Shown: piece after piece, positions 1-13,290 of the stretch | Position numbering within the stretch: position 1 is the stretch's first letter | Layout of the letters: the number at the start of each line of letters is the position of its first letter | Assembly: GCF_028554725.1 (NCBI RefSeq) | Contig: NC_071670.1 | Location: 74,003,001 to 74,067,000, forward strand | Reading direction: 5' to 3' | Source of the DNA: Zeugodacus cucurbitae | Lineage: Eukaryota > Arthropoda > Insecta > Diptera > Tephritidae | Length of the DNA stretch: 64,000 bases | Program-made: the position numbers and the translations under genes | The notes under the pieces: generated by a model | Database searches by the model: none | The model's input: the letters and a program-made list of their open reading frames with translations, nothing else | Told to the model about the DNA's origin: nothing

Positions 1-3000
1 CAAAATGCACTCCCATCTCTTGTGAGCATGCGGTGGATTTGTGGTAGTGTGGCAATGCAAACAGTGGCACATACCGTGGCATGCCGACGCAGGAAGCACT
101 TTGGGTAAGCATGAAGTAGCGGAATGTCATTGCACCCATCACTTTCGCATTGGAAATACTGGCTGATTATCCACCAAGTGGATGGAGATGATAGTACGAG
201 GTTAGGTAGCTCTCACATTAGATTAGATAAAAGAAAAGGATTAATAGCTAGACTGTTCCATAACTCGATTACTTTTTCTGAATGTGAAACTGATTTTCAA
301 CACCTTTATGAGGCAAACCTTTGGCACACTAATACTTGAATGAATCTTAGGTGCTGCAAGTGAAGAGCAATCTCACACTCTGGATATGTTCTTCTTCGAA
401 TATTCGTGGATCTATCAAGAATCCCTATCGTTAAGGAAACTTTCTCGTACTCTCTCAAGTTCCTTCGGTGCGTGAAAATTAGTATTTACTCTCGAAAACA
501 TAATTATCTTTGGACAGTGAAAGCTCTTTATTTCCCAAAATTTTACGAATGGAATCGAATAATTAAACAGATGCAAGTGATATAAGCAGCAAGTAAATCA
601 TTTTTGATTTAGAGCTCTTTTACGTCAGTGTACCGTTTAAAGAGCTGACGCGTTGCTCATCTGAGTTTTCAAACTCGCACATTTGCCTCTTTTCGTTATA
701 TTTGCTAAGTCAACCTCGCGTTCGCAGCGCAGTTATTATTTTTGATATGAACTTTTCCATCTAGCTGCTCAAATAAGCGCTTCTCGCATAGCCGTTGAAT
801 CAACAAACTTTGTGGCTGCCATCCCCTTCCGTTCGGACGGAAGATCCGGCGTGAAGCTACTATGAGTTCTGCGCGTCATTCTCTCTGCAATTTCATGCTC
901 CTCCAAATGCATGCCACATACAAGAGCGTTTCAACTTTTCTAGCTTTCTGGTGTACAGGTGCATATCAAACATTCTGCATCACCACACACCCACAAACAT
1001 GGATCTCACTCAGCTCCTTTCGAAATTGCAATTTTCTTAAAAATCATTATTTTATTTGGCGGTTTGTTGCTTGCTCGTCTACTTTCCTTACACTGTTATG
1101 CAACGCCGGTTGGATTCGGCTGGATTTCTATTGCAAACACTGTTGGCCCGCCGTCGCCCAGCTGCTGGATTGCTGCGGTAATCAAAGCCGCTACCGAAAA
1201 TTTGCTCATAAGTTTAAATTGCGGGCAAAGCTGATGCTCGGCAACCGACGGAGGCTCGTCACCCCTCACGCAAATGCCACCCCTTGAATACGAGGCTAGA
1301 GCGTCCTTCATTACCATGAAAATTCATGAAAATTGTTTCTATATTTTCTTGTTGAAACGCCATTTGACTTGGACACTATATCGATTCGTTTGGCGCTTTG
1401 GTTCAGGAGGTTGCGTATTTAGTGGATCTTTCGAAATTTACCAAGGAAAGAAGCTTCTATTCCGATCCAAATTGGTGGGCATAAACAGGCTGATTACTCA
1501 CATGGAACTTTTAAAGAAATAATGCCACGCCGCGATGACCGCGAACTCTCCCAGATTCGGTAGATTTTTTCTATTCCCACCTTTGATGTTTACTTCTCAA
1601 ACTACACCCGCGGTGACTTGTTGAGCTCGCTTCGTTGGTATTCGCACACACACCTACAGATGGTGGCACGGTGGTGTTTTTATGCATCGAACTAATACTT
1701 TTGCAAGTTGCTGGTGGAGCTGCAAGATCCGTTTGAAATCCGTATATGACGTTGCTGCGGCTGCCGTCGTTGTTCTTGTAGCTGTTGTTGTAGGAGAAAC
1801 TCTTGGGAAATTATTTTATTAAATGTAACCGCCGTAGCAACATTATGATTGCAGGTGAATTGCAAGTGAGTTGTTACTTATGAATTGACATAGCAACTAT
1901 TTATTTTGCTGTTACTGCCGTCTTCGACCGCGCCGTCGTCTGCAGCAGGGCAGCCGGAGCCAACAATCCTCGGAGTAGCAGACACTTCAGGAAGCCGGAA
2001 GACGGGGCCACGCCGCTTACCGCGGCACAACCACAACTGAATTGCGCCAAAACGATTACACTCACGGCAAAAGTATCAGCCGAGGAATGCGGAGCGGGCG
2101 GCGTGCAATTTAATTTGGGCTGTGAGTGCGGGAATATTGGATCTAAGCGAGCACTTGGTTGCCAATCCGACAAAATGCTTGTTCGCCAAGTAATTTCATA
2201 GACATTATTGTATTACGACTGTGGCTCGGTGCTCCGCGGCAAGCGGCTGGAGCGAGGAGCGGGACCAATAAAATTTAGTGAAATGAGTTGCAGTGAAATA
2301 AAATGAAATTGGCAGCTCCGGTATTTTGATTTGAGCATTAAATCAACATTCTTCACAAATGTGAATTGAACGAAATTAATTTCGAATGCGCTTATGTTGA
2401 AAACCACTCACCGCTCACCTCTTTAAGCACCCACCTGCGCATTGGTAATATCTTTGAAACAACGGAATATAAGAGAACAAGACAATCCCATATATAATGA
2501 AGAAATATTATTTCCATAATTCGATTTGAGCTCTCACTCAATCAGCTGGCGACGCGGAACAAATCGACTGGCTCTGAGTGGGGCGAACTGCCGAGCTGGC
2601 GGATAGGTGGATGAGCTCATGAGCACACGCGTCCTAAGTGAGCAGTAATTGAAATTAGACGAGTGGTCAGCTTTGTTGGTTGGCAGCAGCACGGGCCGTG
2701 TATGGGCCCATCGCAATTCTGCCGGACAGCCCCGTATGTTGCCTGCCAAATAACGACGCCTGCCACATTACTCTGATGAGAAAATCCATGAGTTTTCGCA
2801 AGCAATCCCATCAAGCAGGCGCCACGCCGCAGGGCAGAGCTGAAAGTGAAATTCGCAGCCAAAGTACACAAAAATATTACATGAATTCGTAATGAAAACT
2901 GCTGTCAGTTGAGATCAGATATCCTTATCATCATCATCATTTTTATTCGAGCGTATCAAACGCACCAAACCGAAGGCACACACGCACACACATCGCATAG

Positions 3001-4140
3001 TCAACATGTGGGCAACATGTCCATGCTGTCTAACTGTAAAAGTGAATGTACCGTAGTTGCGGTGGGGTCGGTATCGGGTTTCCACCGTAGGTATTCTATT
3101 ATGGATATTCCTTTTAGTTTTGTTTCTGCAAATTGTTTTGTTTGCTTACCATTTGAAGTATGTTTTCGTGTAATCCAAGTGTGTATTTTATTTGACAGTT
3201 TTGTTGTTAGTCTGGCTTAACGGTTTCACTATTATTTATTCTGTTTGCTCCAGAAATGTAATTTGTATGACTTGAACGGCTTGTGACAAGCTGGAATCTG
3301 CCCGAATTGCATGCGTGTTTATAAATGAATATTAATGATATTTGAATTTGATTTTCTTTTTGAATAAAAAAGTGCTTCAACCAAATCTAATCCATCTGTT
3401 TTCCAAAAATACTACAATACAGAAATGAATACGTAAGAGCAGCTATATTGAGGTGGAACCGAACTGCAAAGTCTATCTCAAAATGGGCAGATATTAAAAA
3501 CTATCTAAATTTGTCGTAGGAATAAAGCGATGGAGGCTTTACTCAGTTGTTTGTCAGAGAAGTTTGGAATTTTTGGGATATTTGCTTATATTAGGGTTAC
3601 CAAGAACACATAATTTCATTTCATTGAAAGGCGAAATGATCGGAAAGAAAACGACTTTTTGTTACATGCATTGTGTGGTTCCATGCTTTTTAATGGATTC
3701 CTACATACCTTTGACTAACAACTGACAAAAGTCCTTCTATTCCTGTTTCAGCTTTTCAATATGCTACTTTATATATAAGAAATATCGTACTCCCCTCCGA
3801 AACAGTTGCCTGCTGTGTAAACTACTCTACCCCGGCTCACTAGGGGCGGAGCAATAAACGATTCGGATTGAAGCTTTATGAATTTCCATTGAATCCGAGG
3901 CAAAAATATTTTCGTTCCGCAACGTTTGATTATTATTTAATAAAACAAATTAAATTTAAAATTTCATAAACGCACCACTTCGGCTCCGCCACAACGGGGT
4001 GCGTCTTAGGCCCCACGCACATCAGCAGCCTTCGGCGAGTTCAGCTAAGAACTTTATTATTTTACCTTATAAAAATGTTTGCAACATAACTGGAATTGCG
4101 TCGGCGGCAAACAGATCCTACAAGCGAGCCGTACGGAGCC

Positions 4141-4170
4141 AGCTAAACCGAGCTAAACCGAGCCAAACCG
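4141..4170. repeat. Short tandem repeat, 10-bp unit, three copies
   Basis: The unit AGCTAAACCG occurs twice exactly, followed by a third copy with one change (AGCCAAACCG). A partly similar 7-bp repeat (ACCCTCG, three copies, the last altered) lies at 5373-5393. Both look like local slippage duplications. No function is implied. Confidence 0.8.
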
Positions 4171-7100
4171 CACCTGCTCAGTCAGCCGAAAAACAAGTGC
4201 AACGAGCGAGCAAATCTCTTGGCTGAGCAGGCAAATGTAATTATTGCAAGAAATATTTATTTATTTCTGTGTATAAAATGTATTCGAAGCCAATAACTGA
4301 AATGAGCACGCACAGCTAAACCTACATATTTATACATATCTTTGTATACTTATCTCTTGTATATGTGAGCCTGTACATACTCGCATGCTCGCACAGGGAT
4401 GCATGGGTCGCTGTGATTGTGAAGTCGTAGAAACTTTGTAAATAAAATGAGGGCAAAAGTTAGCAACGCAGAACTCCAAAGACGATAAAAAGTTTCTTAA
4501 GACGCAGAAGGCAGAAGCATTAGGGTCCGAAGGTGGGACCTGACGGCGGGGCGAGTGGAGCATGAGGCGTTCTTGGAATTTATGATGTAATCGTAAATTG
4601 AATTTGATTGTCCAGCAGTCTTAATTTAATTTGTCCGCTGTTGTTGTGCATAAAATAAATCCTGCAATCGCTGGGCTGGCGTCTTGCGTCCGGGCGGAGC
4701 GCCATTGCGGTCGCTTTGTTGAAAACTCGCTGTCACAACTGACAGCACAACTGACAGCTTAGCATATTTCAATTTCTTCCATTATCCCTCACCCGGCCGG
4801 AGAGAACACGCACCTCATTTGTTGCCTGGCGTGCACCTGGTCATCGGCTGTAAAATTTCGTTAGACTCGCACAATGGCCAACTCGTGAGGCATGCGACGC
4901 TCGTTGCATTCGCTGCAGTGCCGTAGCGGCTTTGATATGCAAAGTGGCGCTCAAGTAGTTGGCAACGCTGCCGCAGCACACCTGAACGACATTCAATTGC
5001 CAAGGCATTGGGCGTACGAAATGTAAAACTATTTTCAATAACAATATCAACAACATCAGTAGCGACGACGACGACAACAGCCGGTGCGACAAGACGAATA
5101 GCATTCGCACACATACACATATACACGCAGATGTCGCTGTAGTTATTTACTATGCTTGGCAGCCGGCAAGCCAAGGCAGCGAAGGAAGCCGACTCAAGCT
5201 TAGCGAAGTTGTGTCGCGTCGAGCTGAGGGATACTTGACTTGACATTTTTCAAAGGACATTGCTGAGCATTAACTGAGCTGTAGTCGCCTGCAGCTAACT
5301 CGTTTATTTCATGTTGCATGCGAGCTGGCTGCCAACCGACCGGCCGCTCCTCCCGCCCCGTCTCGGTCGACCACCCTCGACCCTCGACCCTCCGGCTGTT
5401 TGGCAAACTCAAGAAAATTGTTTTCCTTTCCACCCATTTTGGCATTGTTGTAAATTTCGGTGTTGTTGCTTTGTTGCCTTGAAAAGTTTTTGTCTTTGGC
5501 ATTTTGTAAAATTCTCTGCCAAGTTTCTGTTTCGGTTTACCAGTCAAATTCATATTTTTCGTTGCCATTCTGTCCTTTTAATAAATAAATGTTTTATGCT
5601 TATCTGCATGTGTGTGTGTGTTGTGTTGCGGTGGAAATATGCTTTGTGGTGCTTAGATAACCTCTTGTGCCGAGCAGTTGCAGACTCGCCCGCGCTCGCC
5701 GTAGTCCTGGCCGCACATCAATCAGGTGTGTTGGCGGTCGGGTGTGTGGGTGGCCGGCACCTGGAGAAAATAGCTACGACACAGCCAAGAACAAGAGCCA
5801 GCGCAGCGTAAGATAAGGAAGAAGAAGCTGAAGACACAAGTACTTCGGTGACATTAGTTCATGCCTTCCGCAAGCTTGTATTTGGGAATTATGGTTATGT
5901 CGCAGCGAGAAGTGGAGGAGATTGCCGGTAATGTCGTTGACTTTATGACAGCAAGCAAGTACGAAAACAACAGCAAAGTGCAGTGGCACAAATAAAAATA
6001 CATTTTATGCAAGGACACTTGCACAGCTCAAATGAAAATGGAAAATGTGGTGGACGAGTAAAGACAAAGGTTCTGATTCAATTATCGATGGAAATTGCAA
6101 GCCGCTGAGGCTTTTAAGATTCATTTTCCATCTTAATTGGGTTATTCACAAGAGATTCCAGTTGAGTGGTTGGAGATTTCCTGCTGATTCCGAATGCGAA
6201 GCGGAAGTTGAGATATCAGAGCCGGCTGAATGTGCAAATATCAATGGCTTCGTTTGAGCATTGATAGATAACAGTATACCCTTTCGAAAGAAATCTAAAA
6301 AAATGCGACACAAAATCAATTAACATTAGAAATATTGTGAATTTTCTATTGATTTAACTACATTAAGTATTCGACGGCTGTGTATCACGACTAGAATGTA
6401 AAGAACTATTAATTGGTGTTTATCTAGCGTTAGTTCCAATACCGTTATTGGTTAGCGTTCAGCTAGCTTTGACCACCCTTTACTTAATTTTAATATAAAT
6501 CCGAACTAATAGTAAGAAGGAAGTTTATTTGAGAATTCTACTCGCTTTTCAGTCAATGCACTCGAATTATATATACATACATATAAAGAGCATCGTGAGG
6601 AATCTTGGATGGTCCTTCCAGCAATTCAAATCGAAATAATGAAACCAAGGGAAATGTGTCTGAGCATCTGTTAAACTTCTATTATATGGAGCTAAAGGTT
6701 GTTCTTATAAACTACTAGGCTAATGTGCTGTCAAAGATTCATTCCAAATCTGAAATTTTGAAATTTAATCTTCTAAAACACAGACGCGCATGTGTGAGCA
6801 TTGTGCTAAACAAATATTGATACCTCAGTTCATAAAATCGCTGATTTTGGTGGTCGTAAACACTCTCAGATTTGGTAGTTCCGTTACTGGGTTAGAAAGG
6901 ATAACTTATTTCGTTCATTTCAGGTGTTTTCGACCCAGTTCGCTAAATATTCATACCTCACCAATCTAGGTTGTGCTGTCGCCTTTTGTTTGTGTGTTGT
7001 TGCGGCTTCAGGGCCACATACCTTTTGGTTTCATAAATGCTTTCGCCGAAAGTATGAAAATCAATGAGCGTCAAAACTTTGCCACTACAAACTAATAACA

Positions 7101-7255
7101 TTAAATGGCCATTCCGAGAACACGAAAGATACCAGAAAAGGTTAGCAACGTCGGGCGGTTTGTGCGTCTGTTGGCCGGGCCATACATCATTCGTTGCTAT
7201 CTTGATAAATGTAAACTATCTGTGCACGTGTTGTTCTTGTAAGTGCTGCTGCCGC

Positions 7256-7300
7256 TGTTTTTGTTGTTGGTGTTGGTGTTGGTGTTGTTGATGTTGGTGT
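7256..7300. repeat. Imperfect TTG/GTG trinucleotide run
   Basis: The run is mostly TTG and GGTGTT units and follows GCTGCTGCC. It reads as CAA/CAC on the other strand, as in the short glutamine- or asparagine-like runs common in fly non-coding DNA. It produces spurious low-complexity ORFs (poly-Cys/Trp on plus, poly-Asn/Thr on minus) that should not be taken as genes. Confidence 0.8.
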
Positions 7301-8240
7301 AACAATAAGCGGTGAAATGTAGCGTATGCGAAATTATTGTACTTGGCCAAGCTTCTTCACCAATAGCCGTGGGCAGTTGTGGGCTCAAGAAGGTTAAGCA
7401 GCGGGAAGGTCTGCTTGTGCGGCCGGTGCAGTCAGGCGTGCGTCGTCCAGCTGTTTGTCAGCGTTGCTGTAGTGGCGTTTCGGTGCGATTTTGGGTTCAA
7501 CGAAGCGACGAAATGAAAACAACTCAAGTGAAAATATAATCATATTTTTATTGTTGTAACCATACTCGCATCTTGAAATGAAAACACACACACAACTGAG
7601 ACATAAATACAAACATACCAGGTCCACACTTGCGGCTCTGTGTGTGTGTATGTGGAAGCGTTTTTTCTTAGCTTTTGGCCGCTGGCATTCATCGAAATGA
7701 GAGCTGTTGCCGAGAAAGAGTGCGAAGGGTTTGGCGGCGTGCGATGTGAAATCAAACGGAATCCAAACATATGGACCGCCCGAACCGTCGCGACCACAGG
7801 ACGGGAAGATGGAGCGAGCGACGGACTAAACGGCTTCAAAATACAATATAATATTGCACTTCGCTGGACATTGCCACATTAAGCGTAAGGATATGAAGGA
7901 TATTGCCAGGAAACAAAACGAAATTCAGTCGATGGGCCAGCCACCAGCATAGAAGGGTGCGGAGGTCGAAAGTCTGCTGAGCGACCTGTGCTTGCGGACC
8001 ACACTCGTAAATGGATGAGTGGCAGTTTTGATTTCGCAATTGAACCTCATGTTTTCGGATGGTTATGTGGCGACCGGGTGAAGCATCAACCGCAATAAAA
8101 ACAATGAAAAACATAACAAACCAACAGCAAGGAAAAACTCGGGCATGAATTCTGCTTTCTCCCCTCCGGCCACTAGTGCAAAAAGCAACGGACGCATTCA
8201 CAGTTCGATAGGATGGGAGGGTATATAGCCGGTGCTTTAG

Positions 8241-8261
8241 GTGTGTATGTGTGTGTGTGTG
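8241..8261. repeat. TG dinucleotide microsatellite
   Basis: This is one of the longest TG runs in the window, interrupted once by TATG. Similar shorter TG/CA runs occur at 5609-5622, 19039-19052, 19177-19190, 27231-27243, 33279-33291, 36161-36192 (imperfect), 41696-41725 (imperfect), 56579-56598 (imperfect) and 60656-60671. Confidence 0.85.
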
Positions 8262-11200
8262 ATTCACATGCAACATGCGAGCGTTCGTAGATTTTCATTT
8301 GTGGGCGACGGCCGTCCATAACTGTCGATTGGTGTAGCAGCAGCTGTGCACCGTTGGAATTTCCCAAAATTCGCAAAGAAATTTCGATGATTCTCAAGTA
8401 AATGGCCGCGAGGCAGAAATAGCAAATAGAAATCCCACAAACAACAGCAACATTGCGGTTGAGAGCATAACGGCATCGGTGGCACAAAAACCGACGAGTT
8501 CGAGATCGAGTTCGAGTAAAGCAACATTGGCATTCATGCGACGTTGTTATCCTTCGGTCGTTATTGAGCAGCCGTGCCGACGGCCTGCAGTGCAGCGATG
8601 ATGGAGTGACTGGCTGTGAGCGAACTCACCTCAGTGCAGGCGCTTTCCTCGTGAATTAAATTTCGGTAAAAGTTCATTCAAGTGCAAGAGATGTGATATT
8701 GGGTTAATATGATAGACCGAAATTTCGTTTTTGAATTGTATTTAAGAGTCGCATAGAAACACTTGCATATGTGTATGTATATATACATTCATACATATCG
8801 TATGTGTGTGTAAACAAGCACAGCCAACATTGCTTTTTAAAACGAGTAAGGAAATTGAAGAGATTTAAGTAGAAATCTGGCAACTGTGGATGAACGTAGG
8901 CTTCAAGAATTCGATCGATAAACTAGTATTAAAGCAAATTGAAGATTACGAAGAAATTAAATCCCGAAAATATGGGAATCTTACTTTTAAGATATCCCTA
9001 ACTAAAGAGGGAGTTCAAAGAGGCTAAGGTCCTTTCTCAAAGGTCTCTCTAATTTCTTTTGAATCATTGGACATCTGTCCCCCTCTCCCCTACTACAACC
9101 AAAATCCTTTATTACGGTTTTTGAAATCCTGTGTTATCGAGGAACTGGTGCATTTCAAAGTAAATCAAATTCCTTATATTGGTTAACATTTATATGAGAT
9201 TGTCGGAGTCAAAGTCCAAAATCATGAAGTATAATACACCCTGTACGACTTAGCTTTACAAGCTCTTTCTTCTCCATATCGCCATGTGCTGCAGGCCAGA
9301 GCAGTTCACCCTAATTTAAAGAAAACACTACGATTCTGTTTTTTAAATAACTAAAGTTAAAGAAACGTCGCTGGTGATCAAAATAAAAGCGGCTTTAAAA
9401 TAACAAAGGCATACAGCTTATGTTGTCTTTGTCCTTCTTGGAGGGACTTGAAACAAATCGAATTAATTGCTACGATATTCCTGCTGGGAAATGCATGCAA
9501 CAGCCGGGAGTCGGACTTTTCGCTTGGTTCTTATATACTGCGTTGGTATGCGTGTTTATAAATGTCGGTGTGTGTGTTTGTGGGCGAATTACACGGTGGC
9601 ATAATATCGCTCGTGCTTATGAATATTCATGACGTTCAAAAATACAAGCAGAATAAGCGAAAATGTAGCGAAACGCGAACATAGCTTGAAACTCCTCCAC
9701 CCGCCATATCCGAAGCCCAAAGCCGTTTAGGCACTGTGGCACTGCCAGAGGAGGAGAAGGCAGGCGATAGAACTAACTAACTGCCTTAACTCCTACATGC
9801 CGACATTGCCGGCTCTGGTGCTGGTAGTTAGATATGCTGATGTTTCTGCAATTAATTCCTCTTTGATACCTAGACATTTTTTAATACTTTTCCAACCGCC
9901 CAACGGGCCTGCCCCCATATTCGGTTCAGTTCGGTAACACCAAGCTGAAGAAAGTCAAGCTAAGGCGGGAGCGCTCGGTGGGGTCAGAGCACAACTGCCC
10001 TTCCGCCCTCCTACCCGGCGAAGTGGCATTTTAATGAAGCGCAGTATCGGGTCGGATCGCCGGAGCACAATGGCGCTAAAATTAACAAAATATCTTTACA
10101 GTCCTTGCTGCCCCTCCCGCTTCGTTTGGCTAGCTGTTGCCCGCCTGAAGAGCCACGATGGCGTGGCAGCGAAGTGGCCGGCGATTGTCGGCGTGGCCGA
10201 TTGTCACTGTGCAGCCGGCAGTGGCAACACTAAACCACTTTGGCCTTTTGGCACATTTTGTTGATACACCTTATCGTTGTTGACTTGGTGAAATCGCATG
10301 CCCATGAGTTCGTGTGCGGGCGAAAGGGTGAAGCAGTCGGTTTCTTTGACTGCCTCTTTCAGTTGCAGCGTTTATCAGCATGTCCTCGTGCATACTCGTT
10401 CGTACATATGTAAACTTTAATTCGCTTTAGTTGTGAAAATGAGTTTAGAATGTAAATGCGAGTTGGTAAATCTCATTGTTGCATTGCGGAGACAAAATTC
10501 ATTTCGTTGTTTGCCGAGCGGATTTTTATTTGATTTCGAATTCAAAATGAGATTGCAAGTAGAGGAAGTGAAATTAAAACACATTTAAATAGGTACTGTA
10601 ATGCACGCCTGCAAATATTAAAACACAGTGTAAACAGTTATATTTCAGCCGGCTCTCCTCTTATCTCTGTAGCGATTTGAGAGAGCGAATGGTTCGGCAC
10701 GTAGTTTTAATTAAGTGCGATAGTTTGTTCTGCGATCACAAATGCTTGAAAGGCAGTTACAGTGACTCCCCATTAGCTCAGGTACCGCCAACTGACGCCT
10801 ATTGGCATGCCAATGGTGGGTTTTGGGGTATTCCTGGGTCAGATTTGGGTGTTGCAAAGAAATGTCGTTGCTGTCTAAGTGAGATTACCTGTAGATGTGG
10901 AGATCTACCTCTTTACTTAACCTTATATAACCTGGTTGAGATCCGGGCAAAGCTGAACCTATAAGCCGCTGAGCTTCTTTCAGAGTGAACGCCAATGGAC
11001 CGAAGGAATTGTGTCGATTTTTAATTAAAGCAAGGGCACAAACGCTGTAGAGATACATTTGCACTGGAATATATTGAAGAAAAAAGTAAGAAAGATCTAA
11101 GTCCAGGCGCTAAGTGCTTTCGCAATCTGTAAGAGATTAAAAGCGTGTAAAATACATTCGGGAGTCTACAAAAAATTTATTAGTTCCTTAGATTCATGAT

Positions 11201-13254
11201 TAAAAATCGATTATGTGAGGACTAAGAGAAGGTCGGAACCTATTTCATGCATCACTGACATTAGACTCCACTAATCTCATAAAAAATGTCTACCTCATCC
11301 CATTAAGAACCACTCCGGAAGAACACAAAGTAAATATTTATTATGTTTTAAGACAGGCTTTAGCTGCTTTGAAAAGTACTGAATAGACTTAGTTACCTTG
11401 AATTTTACAAGAGCGAACTTGAGACGATACTGGTCCTGTGCATATTATTCGGGACTCAGGACTTGTTGCTGTTAAAAATATAGCATAGCAAGAGTCATCC
11501 ACAAAATGATCGGCAAATTATTTGAGTCATTTTTGAGTCAGACTCGCATACTCGTATACTCGTAGACACCTGCCACCTTAGCACTGCCAGCCGTTCGTTT
11601 TGCCACGTCGTAGGCTTTTTAATATGCACATATTCCGGACATCTTTATTTAAGCGATCTGAAATCTGAATATGCGCATGTGTCCGAGCATATTATAAAAT
11701 AAAATGGGTAAACTGGCAGCTGGTCCGGGCGTCCGGAATATGCTCTGCACAATGTAATTATATCGACAGCGATTCCGGAAAAACATGCCATGCATATCAT
11801 TTGGCGCCGACCCCAGTCCCGGGCGCGAGTTCGGCGCTTTCGTATTGTACCAACAACAAAACTCCGGCATTTCGTCGAAATGTCAGTGCATTAACGAGCC
11901 TGATATTGTGGTAGTATTGCGCCATTATCAATACATATGTATATATGTCATGGACGTGGAGGTGGCGATGGCGGTCCGCGGGTTGGTCCTGTCGTTAATA
12001 GTGATGATGCGGTCGAGTTGCTGGCGTATGAAATTAGCATATTCGGCAGCGAAGGTGAATTAAAATTACAATTGCAAACAGACGAAATTGGCAAACGCAG
12101 TGGTAACGGACACAAAAACCAAAACAAATATGACAACTGAATGGAAAGAGCGACGGGTTAGCGGAGCGGCATGAGCAGTCGAAATGTGCTTGGCGATGAG
12201 GAGAGTGGAGGGTGTGACGTGTATGCTTGTTGCAGTGAAAGGGCAGCAATGCAAATAAAGACATTCATATAAATGGTCGGCTGATTTTGGGGTCGCACTC
12301 TGTTGCTCGATTATGTGGATTACGAGGATCTTAAGGTTGCACTGTACACCAACAATTTCTTCAAACTAACTTTAAGTTTTATTGACTATTGCTATTTGGA
12401 GTTTTGCTTTGCACTGCGTTCAACTTTTTTCGATTCAATTAATAGACCTCGATTCTTCTACGCTCTTTCCAAATCCCAACTGACTGAGGGTTCATATTGA
12501 CCCGTCTCGGATGAGTTATTTACATACATGAGGGTGTTTTCTGTTGTGAGGGCTAACTGGACCAACCATAGATAACTGTTTGTTTTTTTTTATCCACCCT
12601 GCGCTCGTTGTTGCAAAGAGTTTGAAGGAATTTGCAATTGTCGCTCCACTCTCCTTTGCTGAGTCCGTCCGCAGCGCCCTTTAACGACGCCCACCCCACG
12701 GACGCTGATAAAAAATTGCAGAATTCTTCATGTATGCAATATGTAAATAAATACATAAGGGAGTTTGCCGTTCGACAAGCGAAGTCAGTGGGTTTTTTTG
12801 CGCTGGACGTGTGCGTCTGCCGCAGTTGCAAATCCCAGCAGCTCAACCAACTCATATTGGTAATTAAATGCTTTTGCGATTGACTGGCTGGCAGTGGCGT
12901 TTCGGGTGTATCACTCTGGAAATTTGATTTATTATGTTTTTCCTGCTCGCGTGGCTCTCAGTCTTCTCCGTGCGCTGTGTTTTGACTGGCGTCCTTTGCA
13001 GGGTGAAAGCTCAGCCCTTTCGCCACGATTGTCCTCTGAATCATATTTTATTTTGTTTATTGGTGTTGTAGCTCTGACGTGTCTGCGCTTGTTGTGGCAT
13101 TCGGGTGAATGGGGAATGTAATGAACTCATTTGTTTAGGCTAATTTGCACAAATAATTTAATCTTCCGTTTCATATTTTCCCAGCTCCAATTTATTTTGA
13201 TGCAAATTTTTAAATGGATTACTCTTGCTATTTTGATGGGATTACACTTTATGC

Positions 13255-13290
13255 TATAAATAATTTCCACTCCTCGGAAAGTTCAGTGAG
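13255..13290 (+). promoter_or_regulatory. Candidate TATA + initiator core promoter
   Basis: TATAAATA begins at 13255, and TTCAGTGAG, a match to the arthropod initiator core TCAGT, places its A at 13285. That is 30 bp downstream, the textbook spacing for focused fly promoters. No downstream promoter element matches at +28. No long ORF follows, so if this promoter is used the product may be a 5' UTR exon or a non-coding transcript. Chance occurrence is possible: several TATA-like strings exist in 64 kb, but few have an initiator at the right distance. Confidence 0.3.

Larger units (their letters stand above)
1..12900. other. Non-coding stretch, no gene recognised
   Basis: I see no gene here that I would defend. 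Open frames are short, overlap one another on both strands and carry no recognisable domain. One plus-strand frame stays open from about 1884 to the TAG at 2201 without an early ATG, but it lies in GC-rich sequence with an equally open minus-strand frame. The stretch holds TG runs (5609-5622, 8241-8261), an imperfect TTG/GTG run (7256-7300), an ATC run (2927-2940) and short tandem repeats near 4141 and 5373. AT-rich blocks at about 6.3-7.0, 8.7-9.4 and 11.0-11.5 kb look featureless. The style fits intron or intergenic fly DNA. Confidence 0.6.

Noticed and set aside
1884..2203. Plus-strand frame open for about 105 codons after an acceptor-like tract
   Set aside because: It has no early ATG and is GC-rich with an equally open opposite strand. 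Frames of this length are expected by chance here.
6380..6405. AGAATGTAAAGAAC, reminiscent of the miR-1 sequence
   Set aside because: It differs from miR-1 in the seed region and flanks, and there is no hairpin around it.
7064..7291. Cys/Trp-rich ORF
   Set aside because: It is a pure product of the TTG/GTG trinucleotide run.
8636..8690. Minus-strand ATG frame of 16 codons ending in GAG/GTGAGT
   Set aside because: The frame is too short, the start context is poor, and the only nearby acceptor would make a 45-nt intron, below the usual minimum.
10801..10814. 14-bp perfect palindrome ATTGGCATGCCAAT
   Set aside because: Palindromes of this length are expected a few times per 64 kb. No supporting context is seen.
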